Positions 39,839 to 50,811 of a stretch of 64,000 nt of DNA are shown in pieces (position 1 is the stretch's first letter; each line of letters begins with the position of its first letter). The notes below the pieces were generated by a model. That model ran no database searches. It had not been told where the DNA came from and worked only from the letters and a program-made list of their open reading frames with translations. A program made the position numbers and the translations under genes. The DNA comes from Lactiplantibacillus paraplantarum (GTDB lineage Bacteria > Bacillota > Bacilli > Lactobacillales > Lactobacillaceae), in contig NZ_CP032744.1 in NCBI RefSeq assembly GCF_003641145.1, forward strand, positions 372,001 to 436,000. The letters are read 5' to 3'.

Positions 39839-40227
39839 AATATAGTGGTCAGGCATGAATGGATTATTCACAGCGGTGAAGACAAGGTATAGCTATCGAC
39901 AGGTATTTGTGCGGTGCCAGCAAATTGGAAGTTAGCTAGGTAATGTAAGCAGTATTCAGATAACTGAATAACCGTATCGTTATTATTCTAAGCTAGTTAT
40001 CAATATTAATTACAACTGATAGCGGTATCATTAGTTGAGTTTGTTATACGGTAGCCAGGTTAACTGACCTCACGAAACTTTAATCTTTATTCGTGAAGGG
40101 GCTTAGATTGCCGAAAGTCGTGCTTCCAGCCCAGTCTTACGCAATTTTGCCTTGTTGTTGGGGCTTGATTTTCACTAGCAAAATGCCTATTATTTAGTAA
40201 GTAATAAATTTTCGAATGGAGGAAATT
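39839..40227 (+). other. 389-bp prs upstream region
   Basis: No ORF worth calling. It holds a TCACGAA/TTCGTGA hairpin (40071-40077, 40091-40097) and a TTTTGC/GCAAAA pairing (around 40146-40184) shortly before prs, suggesting a structured 5' leader. No PurBox is seen. Confidence 0.4.
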
Positions 40228-41208
40228 ATGTCAGAACAGTATTTTGATCCAAAGTTAAAAATCTTTGCTTTGAATTCAAATAAACCATTGGCAGAAAAAA
40301 TCGCGGACGCCGTTGGAGTTAAGTTAGGTAAGACTTCGGTCGATCGCTTTAGCGATGGCGAAATTCGCATTAACATTGAGGAAAGTATTCGTGGTGACCA
40401 AGTTTATATCATTCAATCAACTTCCGCTCCCGTTAATGATAATTTGATGGAGCTATTGATTATGATTGACGCCTTACGTCGCGCCAGTGCCAAGACCATT
40501 AATGTGGTTATTCCTTATTATGGGTATGCACGACAAGATCGTAAAGCACGTTCTCGCGAACCAATTACCGCTAAGTTAGTTGCAAACATGTTGGAAACAG
40601 CTGGTGCAACGCGGATTTTGGCACTTGATCTTCATGCTGCCCAAATTCAAGGCTTCTTCGATATCCCATTGGATCACTTAATGGGTGCGCCACTGTTAGC
40701 TGACTACTTCCTGAACCACCACTTGGATGAAAATGCTGTGGTTGTTTCACCTGACCACGGTGGTGTGACTCGGGCACGTAAATTAGCTGAATTCTTGAAG
40801 GCCCCCATTGCAATCATTGATAAGCGCCGGCCACGTGCTAACGTTGCTGAAGTGATGAATATTATTGGTGATGTTAAGGGCAAACGGGCCATCATGATTG
40901 ATGATATGATTGATACGGCCGGAACGATTACTTTAGGAGCCCAGGCATTGGTTGATGCGGGGGCAACGGAAGTTTATGCCAGTTGTACGCATCCAGTTCT
41001 GTCAGGTCCTGCCATCGAACGGATTGAAAAGTCGCCAATTAAGAAATTAGTTGTGACGGATTCAATCGAATTACCAGCTGCTAAGCGAATCGATAAGATC
41101 GAACAAGTTTCAGTTGGCCAATTAATGGGTCAAGCCATCAAGTTTATTCACGAGAATAAACCAGTTAGTCCATTATTTAAAAACCGTTTTCATAACGAAG
41201 AAAATTAA
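40228..41208 (+). CDS. prs: Ribose-phosphate pyrophosphokinase
   Basis: 326 aa enzyme making PRPP from ribose-5-phosphate and ATP. Blocks: [16 protein letters not shown] (about 38), [17 protein letters not shown] (about 98), [18 protein letters not shown] (about 134) and the PRPP loop [13 protein letters not shown] (about 221). Start ATG 40228 with TGGAGGA upstream; ATG 40216 overlaps that site. The last gene of the Bacillus-like glmU-prs pair. Confidence 0.97.
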
Positions 41209-41214
41209 TTAACG

Positions 41215-41252
41215 AAGTGTCAAATTAGCAATTGCTGATTTGGCGCTTTTTA
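41215..41252 (+). terminator. prs terminator
   Basis: Imperfect hairpin: AG.GTCAAATTAGC with GCTGATTTGGCGCT around AATT, then T5. Confidence 0.8.
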
Positions 41253-41284
41253 GGTTGCAGTAATAGGCAAAAGTGGTAAAGTAA

Positions 41285-41437
41285 AAGTGTTATCTAGTGC
41301 GGATTGGCACCTAATTAAGAGTGGACTGGACGCCGTATATCAACGAATTTTTCGTTTTGGTGCGTTTCACTAGGCATTAGGTGATAGTACGGAACGGATA
41401 ATGCAAGCCGACGTCGGGTTACCGACGCTTTTTTTAT
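41285..41437 (+). ncRNA. Candidate rod-shaped structured RNA with own terminator
   Basis: Nested perfect pairings form one long rod: CACCTAAT/ATTAGGTG (41308-41315, 41376-41383), AGTG/CACT (41320-41323, 41368-41371), ACGC/GCGT (41330-41333, 41362-41365) and AACGAA/TTCGTT (41342-41347, 41351-41356) with a TTT loop. CGTCGG-GTTA-CCGACG plus T7 (41412-41435) terminates it. It could be a small RNA or a leader of the YdcF-like gene. No known riboswitch core recognised. Confidence 0.5.
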
Positions 41438-41497
41438 TCATGAATGACTAGCATGAATCTTGAAAATGATTAAAATATAAGTTAAGGGGGTGTTGCC

Positions 41498-42520
41498 ATG
41501 ACACCATTTTATTGGGGGAGCTTGGCCATGGTTAGTGGGTTGACCTTACAATTGACGGATCGACGCCACTGGCTAACTGGACATCTGTTTTTAATTGCAA
41601 TCATTGGCTTTTTGTTAAGCGCTTACTATCGTTTCAGTTCCCAAGCAAGCCCCACGTGGCAGTTTATGTTGGTCGGTGCGAAAATCGCAGCATACACGTT
41701 ATTACCTATTGTAATCTTAGTTGTGGGTATTAGTTTTGTCCGGTATAGTTATCGGTTAATTCGCAAAGAAGGCTGGGCGTTTCATTACAGTTTATTAGCA
41801 ATCGTGGGTGGCTTGCTAGTTGTGATGCTGACTTTATCAGGCATTAACTTGCTGCTGTGGAATTCGCGTCGACTGTGGCAATTGTTGGGCTTAGCATTGT
41901 TATTAACGGCTTATTTTACGTTTAGCTTTATAGCGTACTTATTGGCGTGTGTCACGACTAGGCTAGGGCGTCGTCGACAGATTGATCATATTATCGTGTT
42001 GGGGGCGGGGTTAATGCCTAACGGGCAGCCAACCCGCACACTGGCATATCGGCTTCAAGCGGCGGCCAAGTACTACTATCATCAGCGCGCCCGCTATCAT
42101 CAGCCCGTCACGATCATTGTTTCTGGTGGGCAGGGAGCCGATGAGGTTATGGCGGAAAGTACCGCCATGCGTCAGTACCTGATCGATCATGGAGTACCAC
42201 GGGATACGATTCAAGAAGAAAATCAATCAACCTCAACGATTGAGAATTTGCAATTTTCACATACCTTGATTGTGCGGCAACAACCCTTTTATCGGGCGGT
42301 AATTGTCACTAGCGGGTACCACGTGCTCCGTGCTAATATTTTTGCACGCCAACTGCACCTTGATTTGATAGGAATTGGGGCACGAACGCCCCTCTACTAC
42401 TTGCCGTTTGCCATGTTTCGGGAATACTTGGCTTTAATTGTGATGTATCGGTGGGCCAACTTAGCGGTTGTTATTAGCTTAGCAGTTTGTTATGTGGCGG
42501 CGTTGGTTCGGTTAATTTAG
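41498..42520 (+). CDS. YdcF/SanA-like membrane protein (DUF218)
   Basis: 340 aa. Five or six N-terminal hydrophobic segments (about 1-160) followed by a DUF218 domain: IIVLGAGLMPNGQPTRTL (about 166), IIVSGGQGADE (about 206), EENQSTSTIENLQFS (about 236) and IVTSGYHVLRA (about 265). Such proteins are tied to envelope functions; exact activity unknown. ATG 41498 follows AAGGGGGTG. Confidence 0.88.
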   Translation: MTPFYWGSLAMVSGLTLQLTDRRHWLTGHLFLIAIIGFLLSAYYRFSSQASPTWQFMLVGAKIAAYTLLPIVILVVGISFVRYSYRLIRKEGWAFHYSLLAIVGGLLVVMLTLSGINLLLWNSRRLWQLLGLALLLTAYFTFSFIAYLLACVTTRLGRRRQIDHIIVLGAGLMPNGQPTRTLAYRLQAAAKYYYHQRARYHQPVTIIVSGGQGADEVMAESTAMRQYLIDHGVPRDTIQEENQSTSTIENLQFSHTLIVRQQPFYRAVIVTSGYHVLRANIFARQLHLDLIGIGARTPLYYLPFAMFREYLALIVMYRWANLAVVISLAVCYVAALVRLI

Positions 42521-42565
42521 TAAGGTCATCACTCAGAGCTTTGAAAAAAACGCAATCACGATTAA

Positions 42566-42574
42566 TGGTATAAT
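42566..42574 (+). promoter_or_regulatory. Lipoprotein gene promoter, extended -10
   Basis: TGGTATAAT: TG plus TATAAT (42569-42574). It overlaps an upstream in-frame ATG (42573), which therefore cannot be translated from this promoter and supports the GTG start at 42603. Confidence 0.65.
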
Positions 42575-42602
42575 GGGGGATGATAAAAAGGAGGGGTTTG
42601 CC

Positions 42603-43589
42603 GTGGATCATGCCTATCGAGCATCTTGGCCGCTGATTGTGATTGTCCTGCTAGGATTACTCACACTCTCAGGTTGCGCCAAAAATACCGGAGGCGTAAC
42701 CGCAAGTTCGGCCACGACCGCTACTAATAACAGTACAACGGCCGTCATAACCAAAGCTGATCAGCAAATTTCGCAACAAAAAATTGCCGCTGCTCGGAAG
42801 ACACTAGCGCGGGCTTCCGAATCGAATGCAGCAGTCAAAACATTAGCGACTGGGTTGAAATACTATCAAGAAGCCGAAGAAGCGCTTGAAAATAATCAAC
42901 TGAGTCTCGCTAAGGGTTATTTTGATACGTTAAGTAGCTATGACGGTACGACCGACGCCAGCTTTATTGCTGCCCGGAAAAACTTGATTAAACAGTATCA
43001 GGCGGTTAAGTTAGCCAATGGTTACTATAACGCTGCCCGTGATGAATTAAGCATTCATGATTTGGCCGCTGCGAAGGCCAATATTGATAAGTTAGATAGT
43101 GTGCAAGCAACACATCCAGTTATCAAGGAATTACAAAAGAAAGCTTTGGCCATGAAACAAGCCATTATGAATTATGAGGCGTCACAATCAACGAGTTCTG
43201 GTAGTGATAGCTCAACGGTGGTTAGCTCTAGTACGGTAACTAGTTCTAGTGATAATAGTGCGACTTCCAGTAGTACTGATAGCACTAGCGCTGACACTTC
43301 AACAATGACGAGTTCGTCGAATAGTAGCAAGTCTGCCAGCAGCAGTTCTTCGGAACTGACGACTTCAGCGATTATTAAACAGTTCCAAGATGCGTCTGGC
43401 GTTACATTTGCTACAGACACTGAATTTAATATTACTAAGGAGACGAGCACTTACTATCAAATTACCGCAATTTATGCGGCGGATGCGGCTAGTTCTTCGG
43501 CTTCTAAGACGGTAACGGATACCTATCGTTACTATCCTGATAGTGGTAATGTCACTAAGGAAAATAGTGCGACTGGTAGCTTTGAATAA
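42603..43589 (+). CDS. Lipoprotein with Ser/Thr-rich linker
   Basis: 328 aa from GTG 42603 after AAGGAGGGG. Signal peptide with lipobox LTLSGC (Cys about residue 26), a helical repeat-like domain (about 50-190) rich in YYQEAEEAL and AARDEL patterns, a low-complexity Ser/Thr/Asp linker (about 195-250), and a small C-terminal domain (about 255-328) with IIKQFQDASG. Surface-anchored; function unknown. Confidence 0.82.
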   Translation: MDHAYRASWPLIVIVLLGLLTLSGCAKNTGGVTASSATTATNNSTTAVITKADQQISQQKIAAARKTLARASESNAAVKTLATGLKYYQEAEEALENNQLSLAKGYFDTLSSYDGTTDASFIAARKNLIKQYQAVKLANGYYNAARDELSIHDLAAAKANIDKLDSVQATHPVIKELQKKALAMKQAIMNYEASQSTSSGSDSSTVVSSSTVTSSSDNSATSSSTDSTSADTSTMTSSSNSSKSASSSSSELTTSAIIKQFQDASGVTFATDTEFNITKETSTYYQITAIYAADAASSSASKTVTDTYRYYPDSGNVTKENSATGSFE

Positions 43590-43700
43590 CAGGAATGATA
43601 AAGTGCGTCGGACAAAAAGTGGTTGGCTTGCACGCATTAACATAAATTCGGCGATTATTCCTGAGCTTGGAAGTTTGGAATAGTTGCTGGATTAGGGTAA

Positions 43701-43814
43701 GTGGAGTAAACAACCCTGTGGCGCATGTTGCGACAATATTGATAGAAAAATTATGCCCAGTTTCTTGAGAAGAAGTCTTTTCTTAAGAAACTGAGCATAA
43801 TTTGTTTTGTCTCA
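43701..43814 (+). repeat. Dispersed hairpin repeat, copy 2
   Basis: Same orientation and layout as 36140-36252. The stem is 43751-43769 with 43782-43800 (19 bp, one mismatch, one G-U), followed by TTTGTTTTGTCTCA. Several stem positions changed on both sides relative to copy 1 (for example GTG..CAC there, ATG..CAT here). Lies in a 382-bp gap after the lipoprotein gene that is otherwise empty. Confidence 0.85.
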
Positions 43815-43900
43815 GGTACTTTTGATGGGTTACTGAATTATTTATAATTAGCCAGTGGTTAGCGTAATTGATGGTTCTAAAAGTATGTGGTTAACAATGT

Positions 43901-43949
43901 AAAAAGCAGCGCCAATTGCTTGTTTTTTAACGAGCAATTGGCGCTGCTT
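43901..43949. terminator. Terminator of the minus-strand HAD gene (bidirectional)
   Basis: AAGCAGCGCCAATTGCTTG (43904-43922) pairs with the segment 43931-43949 (one G-U), bordered by A5 on the left, which is T5 on the minus strand. Confidence 0.93.
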
Positions 43950-43971
43950 CAAAATTTTGAATCGTGCTAAA

Positions 43972-44781
43972 TTATGATAATGCCCACGTTTCAATGGCAT
44001 GTGCGACGCCATCGTCAATATTAGTCTTAGTCTCGTAACGGGCAATTTGCTTAGCTTCATCAATTGCGTTACCCATTGCAACACTATTAGTAGCGTAGCG
44101 CAGCATGCTCAAATCATTGCCCTGATCACCAATGGCCATGACTTCATCAGCAGTTAAATGTAGATGATTGGCTAAGGTTTTTAAGGCATTACCTTTGCTT
44201 GCGGCCGGATTCATGAATTCTAGGAAGTATGCTTCAGAGCGAACAATGGTGAAGCGTTCTGAAAAGGCTGTTGGTAATTGTTCAATGGCAGCAGTTAGCA
44301 ACGGACCATGATCGATGAACATGCACTTGACGATTGGCAAATCGGGGCGCATTTCTTCCGGGGTTCGAAAACGAATCGGCATGTTTACTAAAGCACTTTC
44401 ACCAACCGTGTAAGGACTGATATTGCGATTAGCGGTATAAATATGATCCTCACTTTCAACGTGGCAATGGACATTGAGCTTGCGACTGAGTGTTTCGATG
44501 TCGATGTAATCGTTATGTGACAAGGTGAGGCCAGTAATAATATTACCGGTAATCGTTTGCACCATTGAGCCGTTAAACGTGATGACGTAATTATCTTCAC
44601 CAGTGAGGCCTAATTGTTTCAGGAAGGGAGTAACACCACTTAATGGTCGTCCGGTACAAATCACCACTTTGATTCCTTGAGCGTTGGCATCGTGGACTGC
44701 CTGAATAGTTGCGGGATTTAGTTCACTGTGTTCATTGAGTAAGGTACCATCCATATCGATGGCGATAAGCTTGACTGACAT
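43972..44781 (-). CDS. Cof-type HAD phosphatase (YidA-like)
   Basis: 269 aa. HAD motif I IAIDMDGTLLNEHSE (about 6-20), motif II VICTGRP (about 39), and motifs III/IV with Lys in SKGNAL (about 196) and GDQGNDLSML (about 218-227). Type-IIB cap in the middle. Dephosphorylates sugar phosphates; exact substrate unknown. Followed on the same strand by the terminator at 43901. Confidence 0.93.
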   Translation of the reverse strand: MSVKLIAIDMDGTLLNEHSELNPATIQAVHDANAQGIKVVICTGRPLSGVTPFLKQLGLTGEDNYVITFNGSMVQTITGNIITGLTLSHNDYIDIETLSRKLNVHCHVESEDHIYTANRNISPYTVGESALVNMPIRFRTPEEMRPDLPIVKCMFIDHGPLLTAAIEQLPTAFSERFTIVRSEAYFLEFMNPAASKGNALKTLANHLHLTADEVMAIGDQGNDLSMLRYATNSVAMGNAIDEAKQIARYETKTNIDDGVAHAIETWALS

Positions 44782-44801
44782 GATTGTAATTCCTCCAAAA
44801 A

Positions 44802-46154
44802 TTAGTGTGGGACGACTAGACGATCGTTCAAAATATACTGTTGAAATTCTTGATAGATTGGCTTAAATAGGTCGCTTTCAGCGTTCTCGCTGAGCATCTC
44901 TTTCGGGAAAAAGAAACGCTGATCACCGGAGACCTTCCCGGTAATGGCACGTACTAGGTCACTGACAGTTGATAGTTCTAATAATGAGCCGTCTTTTTGC
45001 TGGAGTTCGATTTGGGTACGGGGTTTCTTCATCTTGGGATCATAGGCATCATAAGGTAAATCGTAACTATCATTGGTGTCGGTGTAGTAGTGCGCATCAA
45101 AACCAGCTTGTTCAATTAATTTTTGCAATGCTGGAATTAATGGCTGAGTCGTCTCATCAACTCGAGCCGACTTTAGTGGACGGCGATCTAAGAAACGGGT
45201 GGCCAGGTCGGCGAGAATTTGATCACGGCTGTCGCGCCAATGGCTGAAATAAGTATTTAAGACGCCGTCGTCTAACCGCAAATAATCGTGCAACGTAAAG
45301 TCGTTGTTGAAAAATGGTAATAGCATTACCGGGGTAGCTTCAGCATCGACCGCGTGACTTTGATAAAGGTCATTGGCACGTTCAAGTAGGCGGTCCAGAA
45401 TAACTTCCATGGAGCGTGATACTGGATGGAAATAGACTTGCATGTACATCTGAAACCGGCTGACGATGTAGTCTTCCACGGCATGCATACCTTCCATGGC
45501 AAATGTAATCCCACCCTGATATGGTTTCATGACGCGTAAAATGCGTGTCAGGTCAAAATTACCGTAGTTAGTGCCAGTAAAGTAGGAATCCCGCAAGAGG
45601 TAATCCATACGGTCAGCGTCAATTTGGCTCGAAATCATCTGGACGACTTGGGGATTTGGATATGTTTTCTGAATAACAGCTGCAACCTGGGCAGGGAAGT
45701 CTGGCGAGACCTGTTGTAAAACTTGATTAACTTCAGTTTCAGGTGACGTCAAGATTTGAACAGTTAGGGCCTCATGGTCGGTGTGAAAAATATGCTCGAA
45801 CGTGTGTGAGTAAGGTCCATGACCGATATCGTGTAATAGTGCGGCACATAACGCTACTAGCCGTTCATGATCGTCCCAACCACCGTCGCCAGGAGCCTGG
45901 GTCGGATAGTTACGTTCGAAATTATCACAGATTCGGCGAGTGATTTCGTAAACGCCAAGACAATGACCAAAACGGGAGTGTTCCGCTCCGTGAAAGGTCA
46001 ACGAGGTTGTTCCAAGTTGTTTAATGCGGCGTAACCGTTGAAATTCAGAAGTATTGATCAAATCAAGAATGACTTGGTGTTGAATATAAATATAATCATG
46101 AACCGGGTCGCGAAAGACCTTTTCCATGGGCAATAATTGCTGGCGATAAGCCAA
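44802..46154 (-). CDS. HD-domain phosphohydrolase (YwfO-like)
   Basis: 450 aa. HD-domain metal ligands: HSRFGHCLGVYE (about 58), LLHDIGHGPYSHTFEH (about 107) and DADRMDYLLRD (about 178-188), as in dGTPase/SAMHD-like hydrolases. The start is TTG 46154 with GAAGGAA just upstream; the internal ATG 27 nt later has no site. Lies 20 nt before the HAD gene and 14 nt after the LipL-like gene, so the three minus-strand genes form an operon. Confidence 0.9.
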   Translation of the reverse strand: MAYRQQLLPMEKVFRDPVHDYIYIQHQVILDLINTSEFQRLRRIKQLGTTSLTFHGAEHSRFGHCLGVYEITRRICDNFERNYPTQAPGDGGWDDHERLVALCAALLHDIGHGPYSHTFEHIFHTDHEALTVQILTSPETEVNQVLQQVSPDFPAQVAAVIQKTYPNPQVVQMISSQIDADRMDYLLRDSYFTGTNYGNFDLTRILRVMKPYQGGITFAMEGMHAVEDYIVSRFQMYMQVYFHPVSRSMEVILDRLLERANDLYQSHAVDAEATPVMLLPFFNNDFTLHDYLRLDDGVLNTYFSHWRDSRDQILADLATRFLDRRPLKSARVDETTQPLIPALQKLIEQAGFDAHYYTDTNDSYDLPYDAYDPKMKKPRTQIELQQKDGSLLELSTVSDLVRAITGKVSGDQRFFFPKEMLSENAESDLFKPIYQEFQQYILNDRLVVPH

Positions 46155-46168
46155 ATTAATTCCTTCTT

Positions 46169-46978
46169 TCAGTGATGCAGGCGTTGTTGACGCCGCTGCA
46201 TTTGTTGATAGGCTTGATTTAAGTGTGCTTGAAATTCAGGTTCTTCGGTGACTAACGGCAAACTCGTTGTGTCAACCAGACCATACTGCGCCAAAACGGT
46301 CATGAAACGATGCTGTGCTTCGGCGACACCATAAGACGTTGCTAGCTGATCAGCAACCGTCGTCATGACTCGTGGATCAACGTCTGGAAAACGTTTGTCA
46401 TGCTGACCTGCTAAGCTAACTTGATAAAAGTGTTGGATAAGTTGACTCCGGAATGTTTGGTCACCGTCAACGCTTACGTAAAGCATGATAACTAGTGCGT
46501 TGGCAGTCCGGCGTTGCGACATCCCAGCAATTTTTCGGCCAGCGATACTTAAATCATAATCACCAGGGCAGTATGAGCGCGTAATTTCACCAGTAACGAT
46601 GCTTAATTGCGGCCAGACTGCTTGAACGTAGTTGACCATTAACTGATAAGCTGCTGTAATAGAATAGCGCTCACGCGTTGCTGGTAAGAATAACGAGACG
46701 TTGAGCACGCCAGGATCAGCAACGACAGCTAATCCACCAGAATTACGAAGCATGATCTGATGGTTAGCAGCCCGTAATTGTGCTAATCCGGTGGCAAGCT
46801 GTGGTAGTCGTTGATCTAGTAAGCCAAGGATAACGGTCGGTTGTAATTGCCAAAAATGCACGATGGGTTGCTGACGCACTGCTGTGAGCCAGAGCAAGGC
46901 ATTGGTGTAGGCAAAACTGTCCAGCATAGCTGCTGGTTCATATTTCTGGCTTAAAGTTGCGATGGTTGGTTCCGTCAA
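46169..46978 (-). CDS. Lipoate/octanoate transferase, LipL/LplA family
   Basis: 269 aa of the biotin/lipoate ligase fold. Key block RSYCPGDYDLSIAGRKIAG (about 129-147) with the Cys of octanoyltransferases of the LipL type and the Lys of the fold, followed by MSQRR. RNSGGLAVV (about 78) replaces the ligase RRxxGGGxVxHD motif, which favours an amidotransferase over an ATP-dependent ligase. Start TTG 46978 after GGGGTGA. First gene of the minus-strand operon. Confidence 0.82.
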   Translation of the reverse strand: MTEPTIATLSQKYEPAAMLDSFAYTNALLWLTAVRQQPIVHFWQLQPTVILGLLDQRLPQLATGLAQLRAANHQIMLRNSGGLAVVADPGVLNVSLFLPATRERYSITAAYQLMVNYVQAVWPQLSIVTGEITRSYCPGDYDLSIAGRKIAGMSQRRTANALVIMLYVSVDGDQTFRSQLIQHFYQVSLAGQHDKRFPDVDPRVMTTVADQLATSYGVAEAQHRFMTVLAQYGLVDTTSLPLVTEEPEFQAHLNQAYQQMQRRQQRLHH

Positions 46979-47451
46979 AATGTCACCCCGTTATCCGATA
47001 TTACCGAACATGGGGCCAGTAAGAATGATGAAACCGCCACCGTTGTCCGTATCATCACTAATTATACTAGAAAAGTGCGACCGTTGCATTGAGGTGGTTA
47101 AATTGACTGAATAAGCGTTATGCGAGTGGTTTTGCCATTATTAATCATTGTTACATTGAAGGTAATCCCGACCGGAAGATGTTTGGAACGTGAACTTTGG
47201 CTTAAGTCGGTGTCATCATGTTGCTGACAATGGGCTGCAGCGGTCAGTTGATTTCCAGGATGCTTTTAGTCCTATTTTTAGTTATTTCAGCATGAATGGC
47301 TTATAATTAAACAGAAAGTTTGACGATGGGTGTGCGATGGTACGCGAAATCGTGAACGTTGAAAAGATAATAGTAAAATAGCTAGTGTGGTACACGATGA
47401 TTGCAGACGGGCAATTCAGCGTGTGATTTTGAATGATTAGGAGGTCCAAAT
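46979..47451. other. 473-bp divergent intergenic region
   Basis: No gene. On the minus strand TATAAT (47061-47066 reversed) is a likely -10 for the LipL-like operon. On the plus strand GAGG before 47452 marks the next gene; a TAAAAT near 47374 may be its -10. Nothing else stands out. Confidence 0.45.
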
Positions 47452-47892
47452 ATGGATGATTTAACAACTGGTGTTCCGGTGGCGATTCACTTAGAAACGC
47501 GGGCACGGCAAGATGGTGATACGGCGAACTATGCATTGGATGTCGATGGCCAATTAGTTCAGATGGGTGACGCATTTTACTTGCGGTATAAAGAGGTTAA
47601 TGACGATGCGCCAGAACCTATCCCAGTGACGATCAAGTTGGCAGCCAATGGGGATGTTGTATTAACTCGAAGTGCGGAAAATCGGCTGCGCTTGCACTTT
47701 TCAAATGGTAAACGGGTGCGCGCACACTATCAGACGCCAATGGGGATGTTGCCAGTCGAAACGGTGACACCGATGTTGCGGGTACGGTTACGAGAACGGC
47801 CGTTTTCGGGTGAAGTGAATGTCGATTATGATTTATATGCGGGTGAACAGTTACTTGGTAACTACAAGTTGCGATTGCAATTCACGGCTTAA
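47452..47892 (+). CDS. DUF1934 beta-barrel protein (YwiB-like)
   Basis: 146 aa soluble, beta-rich, calycin-like protein resembling YwiB/DUF1934. Features: VAIHLETRARQDGD start, FYLRYKE, and a C-terminal GNYKLRLQFTA strand. Function unknown. ATG 47452 follows GGAGGT. It precedes rpoE by 44 nt, as ywiB-type genes often lie near this block. Confidence 0.82.
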   Translation: MDDLTTGVPVAIHLETRARQDGDTANYALDVDGQLVQMGDAFYLRYKEVNDDAPEPIPVTIKLAANGDVVLTRSAENRLRLHFSNGKRVRAHYQTPMGMLPVETVTPMLRVRLRERPFSGEVNVDYDLYAGEQLLGNYKLRLQFTA

Positions 47893-47936
47893 TTTGGTAT
47901 TATGTACTATAAACTGTGGAAAGGACGTGCACCAGT

Positions 47937-48545
47937 TTGGAACTAAAACAATTTGATGGACAAAAAAAGTCCGAATTATCTTTAATCGAGGTTGCTCACG
48001 CGATCTTATCACAACATGGTGATGTGATGGCTTTTGCCGACTTGACCAACGCTGTGCAATCATATTTAGGTAAAAGCGACGAAGAAATTCGGGAGCGTTT
48101 ATCACAATTTTATACCGATCTTAATATCGACGGTAGTTTCATTTCGCTCGGTGACAATATGTGGGGCCTGCGTGCATGGTACCCATTTGAATCCATTGAC
48201 GAAGCCGTAATCCATACGGACGATGACGAAGATGAGGATCGGCCAAAGCGCAAGAAGCGTAAGAAGGTTAACGCCTTCTTGGCTGATGCTGGGGATGATG
48301 ATGACGTTATCGATTACGATGACGATGATCCCGAAGATGATGATAACTTTGATGACGATGACGACACGGATGACGACGATACTGATGATTCAGCAAGCAG
48401 CAAGTATGATGAACTTGCCGGTGTTGATGATACGGACGACGTTGCCGATGAAACATTGCCGGACGGTATCGAAGGTCAATTATCAGAGTTAAATGATGAC
48501 GATGATGATGATGACTACGATGACGAGGAAGACGAATCGAAATAA
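47937..48545 (+). CDS. rpoE: RNA polymerase delta subunit
   Basis: 202 aa from TTG 47937 (MELKQFDGQKK) with AAAGGA 11 nt upstream; the GTG at 47916 lies before that site. Folded N-terminal domain (about 1-90, WGLRAWYPFESIDE end), a basic KRKKRKK patch (about 103-109), then a long Asp/Glu tail with runs of Asp. The acidic tail displaces nucleic acid from RNA polymerase and speeds recycling, a role complementary to HelD encoded elsewhere in the window. Confidence 0.95.
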   Translation: MELKQFDGQKKSELSLIEVAHAILSQHGDVMAFADLTNAVQSYLGKSDEEIRERLSQFYTDLNIDGSFISLGDNMWGLRAWYPFESIDEAVIHTDDDEDEDRPKRKKRKKVNAFLADAGDDDDVIDYDDDDPEDDDNFDDDDDTDDDDTDDSASSKYDELAGVDDTDDVADETLPDGIEGQLSELNDDDDDDDYDDEEDESK

Positions 48546-48563
48546 GTTTTTCAAGATTTTTCC

Positions 48564-50332
<1,769 letters not shown>

Positions 50333-50352
50333 AAGTTTACGACCAAAATGTG

Positions 50353-50384
50353 AGCACGCTGGCTAACGTTAGCGTGCTTTTTTA
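50353..50384 (+). terminator. pyrG terminator
   Basis: AGCACGCT pairs with AGCGTGCT (50353-50360, 50371-50378), GGCTAACGTT loop, then T6. Confidence 0.92.
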
Positions 50385-50529
50385 GTCGCTGATAATTAGT
50401 GATGGTCAAGCGCTTGATTTGATCAGCAATATCCACGGCTATTCGTGGTGCTAATTATGGATAATAATGAGTTGGCAACAATAAATGATTATTTTAATAA
50501 TAGAAAAACAAAATGATAATAAAAAACTA

Positions 50530-50793
50530 TTGACAACTATCGGTAGGAGGTCTAAATTATAGGTGTAAATTGAAAACGCAAACATAATGGGCTAGTAGTT
50601 AATCTGGTTATTTAGAAAGCCAACGGTTGCTGAAAGTTGGTTGATTGGACTGATGAATCCGCCATTTAGCGTCTGACCTCGTTTTTAAGAGGTCACGGTG
50701 AGACGATATACTCGTAGAGCAGTAAATTGGGTGGTACCACGTTGATAGAAACGTCCCATAGTCTTTCAGACAAAGACTATGGGACGTTTTAAT
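50530..50793 (+). promoter_or_regulatory. serS promoter and serine T-box riboswitch
   Basis: TTGACA (50530-50535), 17 bp, TAAATT (50553-50558). The leader carries the T-box GGGTGGTACCACG (50729-50741). A TCC serine triplet at 50658-50660 followed by G is the likely specifier. The terminator is a 16-bp stem (50751-50766 with 50772-50787) and T4. Uncharged tRNA-Ser should induce serS. Confidence 0.92.
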
Positions 50794-50811
50794 TTTAAGG
50801 AGGTTTTTCGT

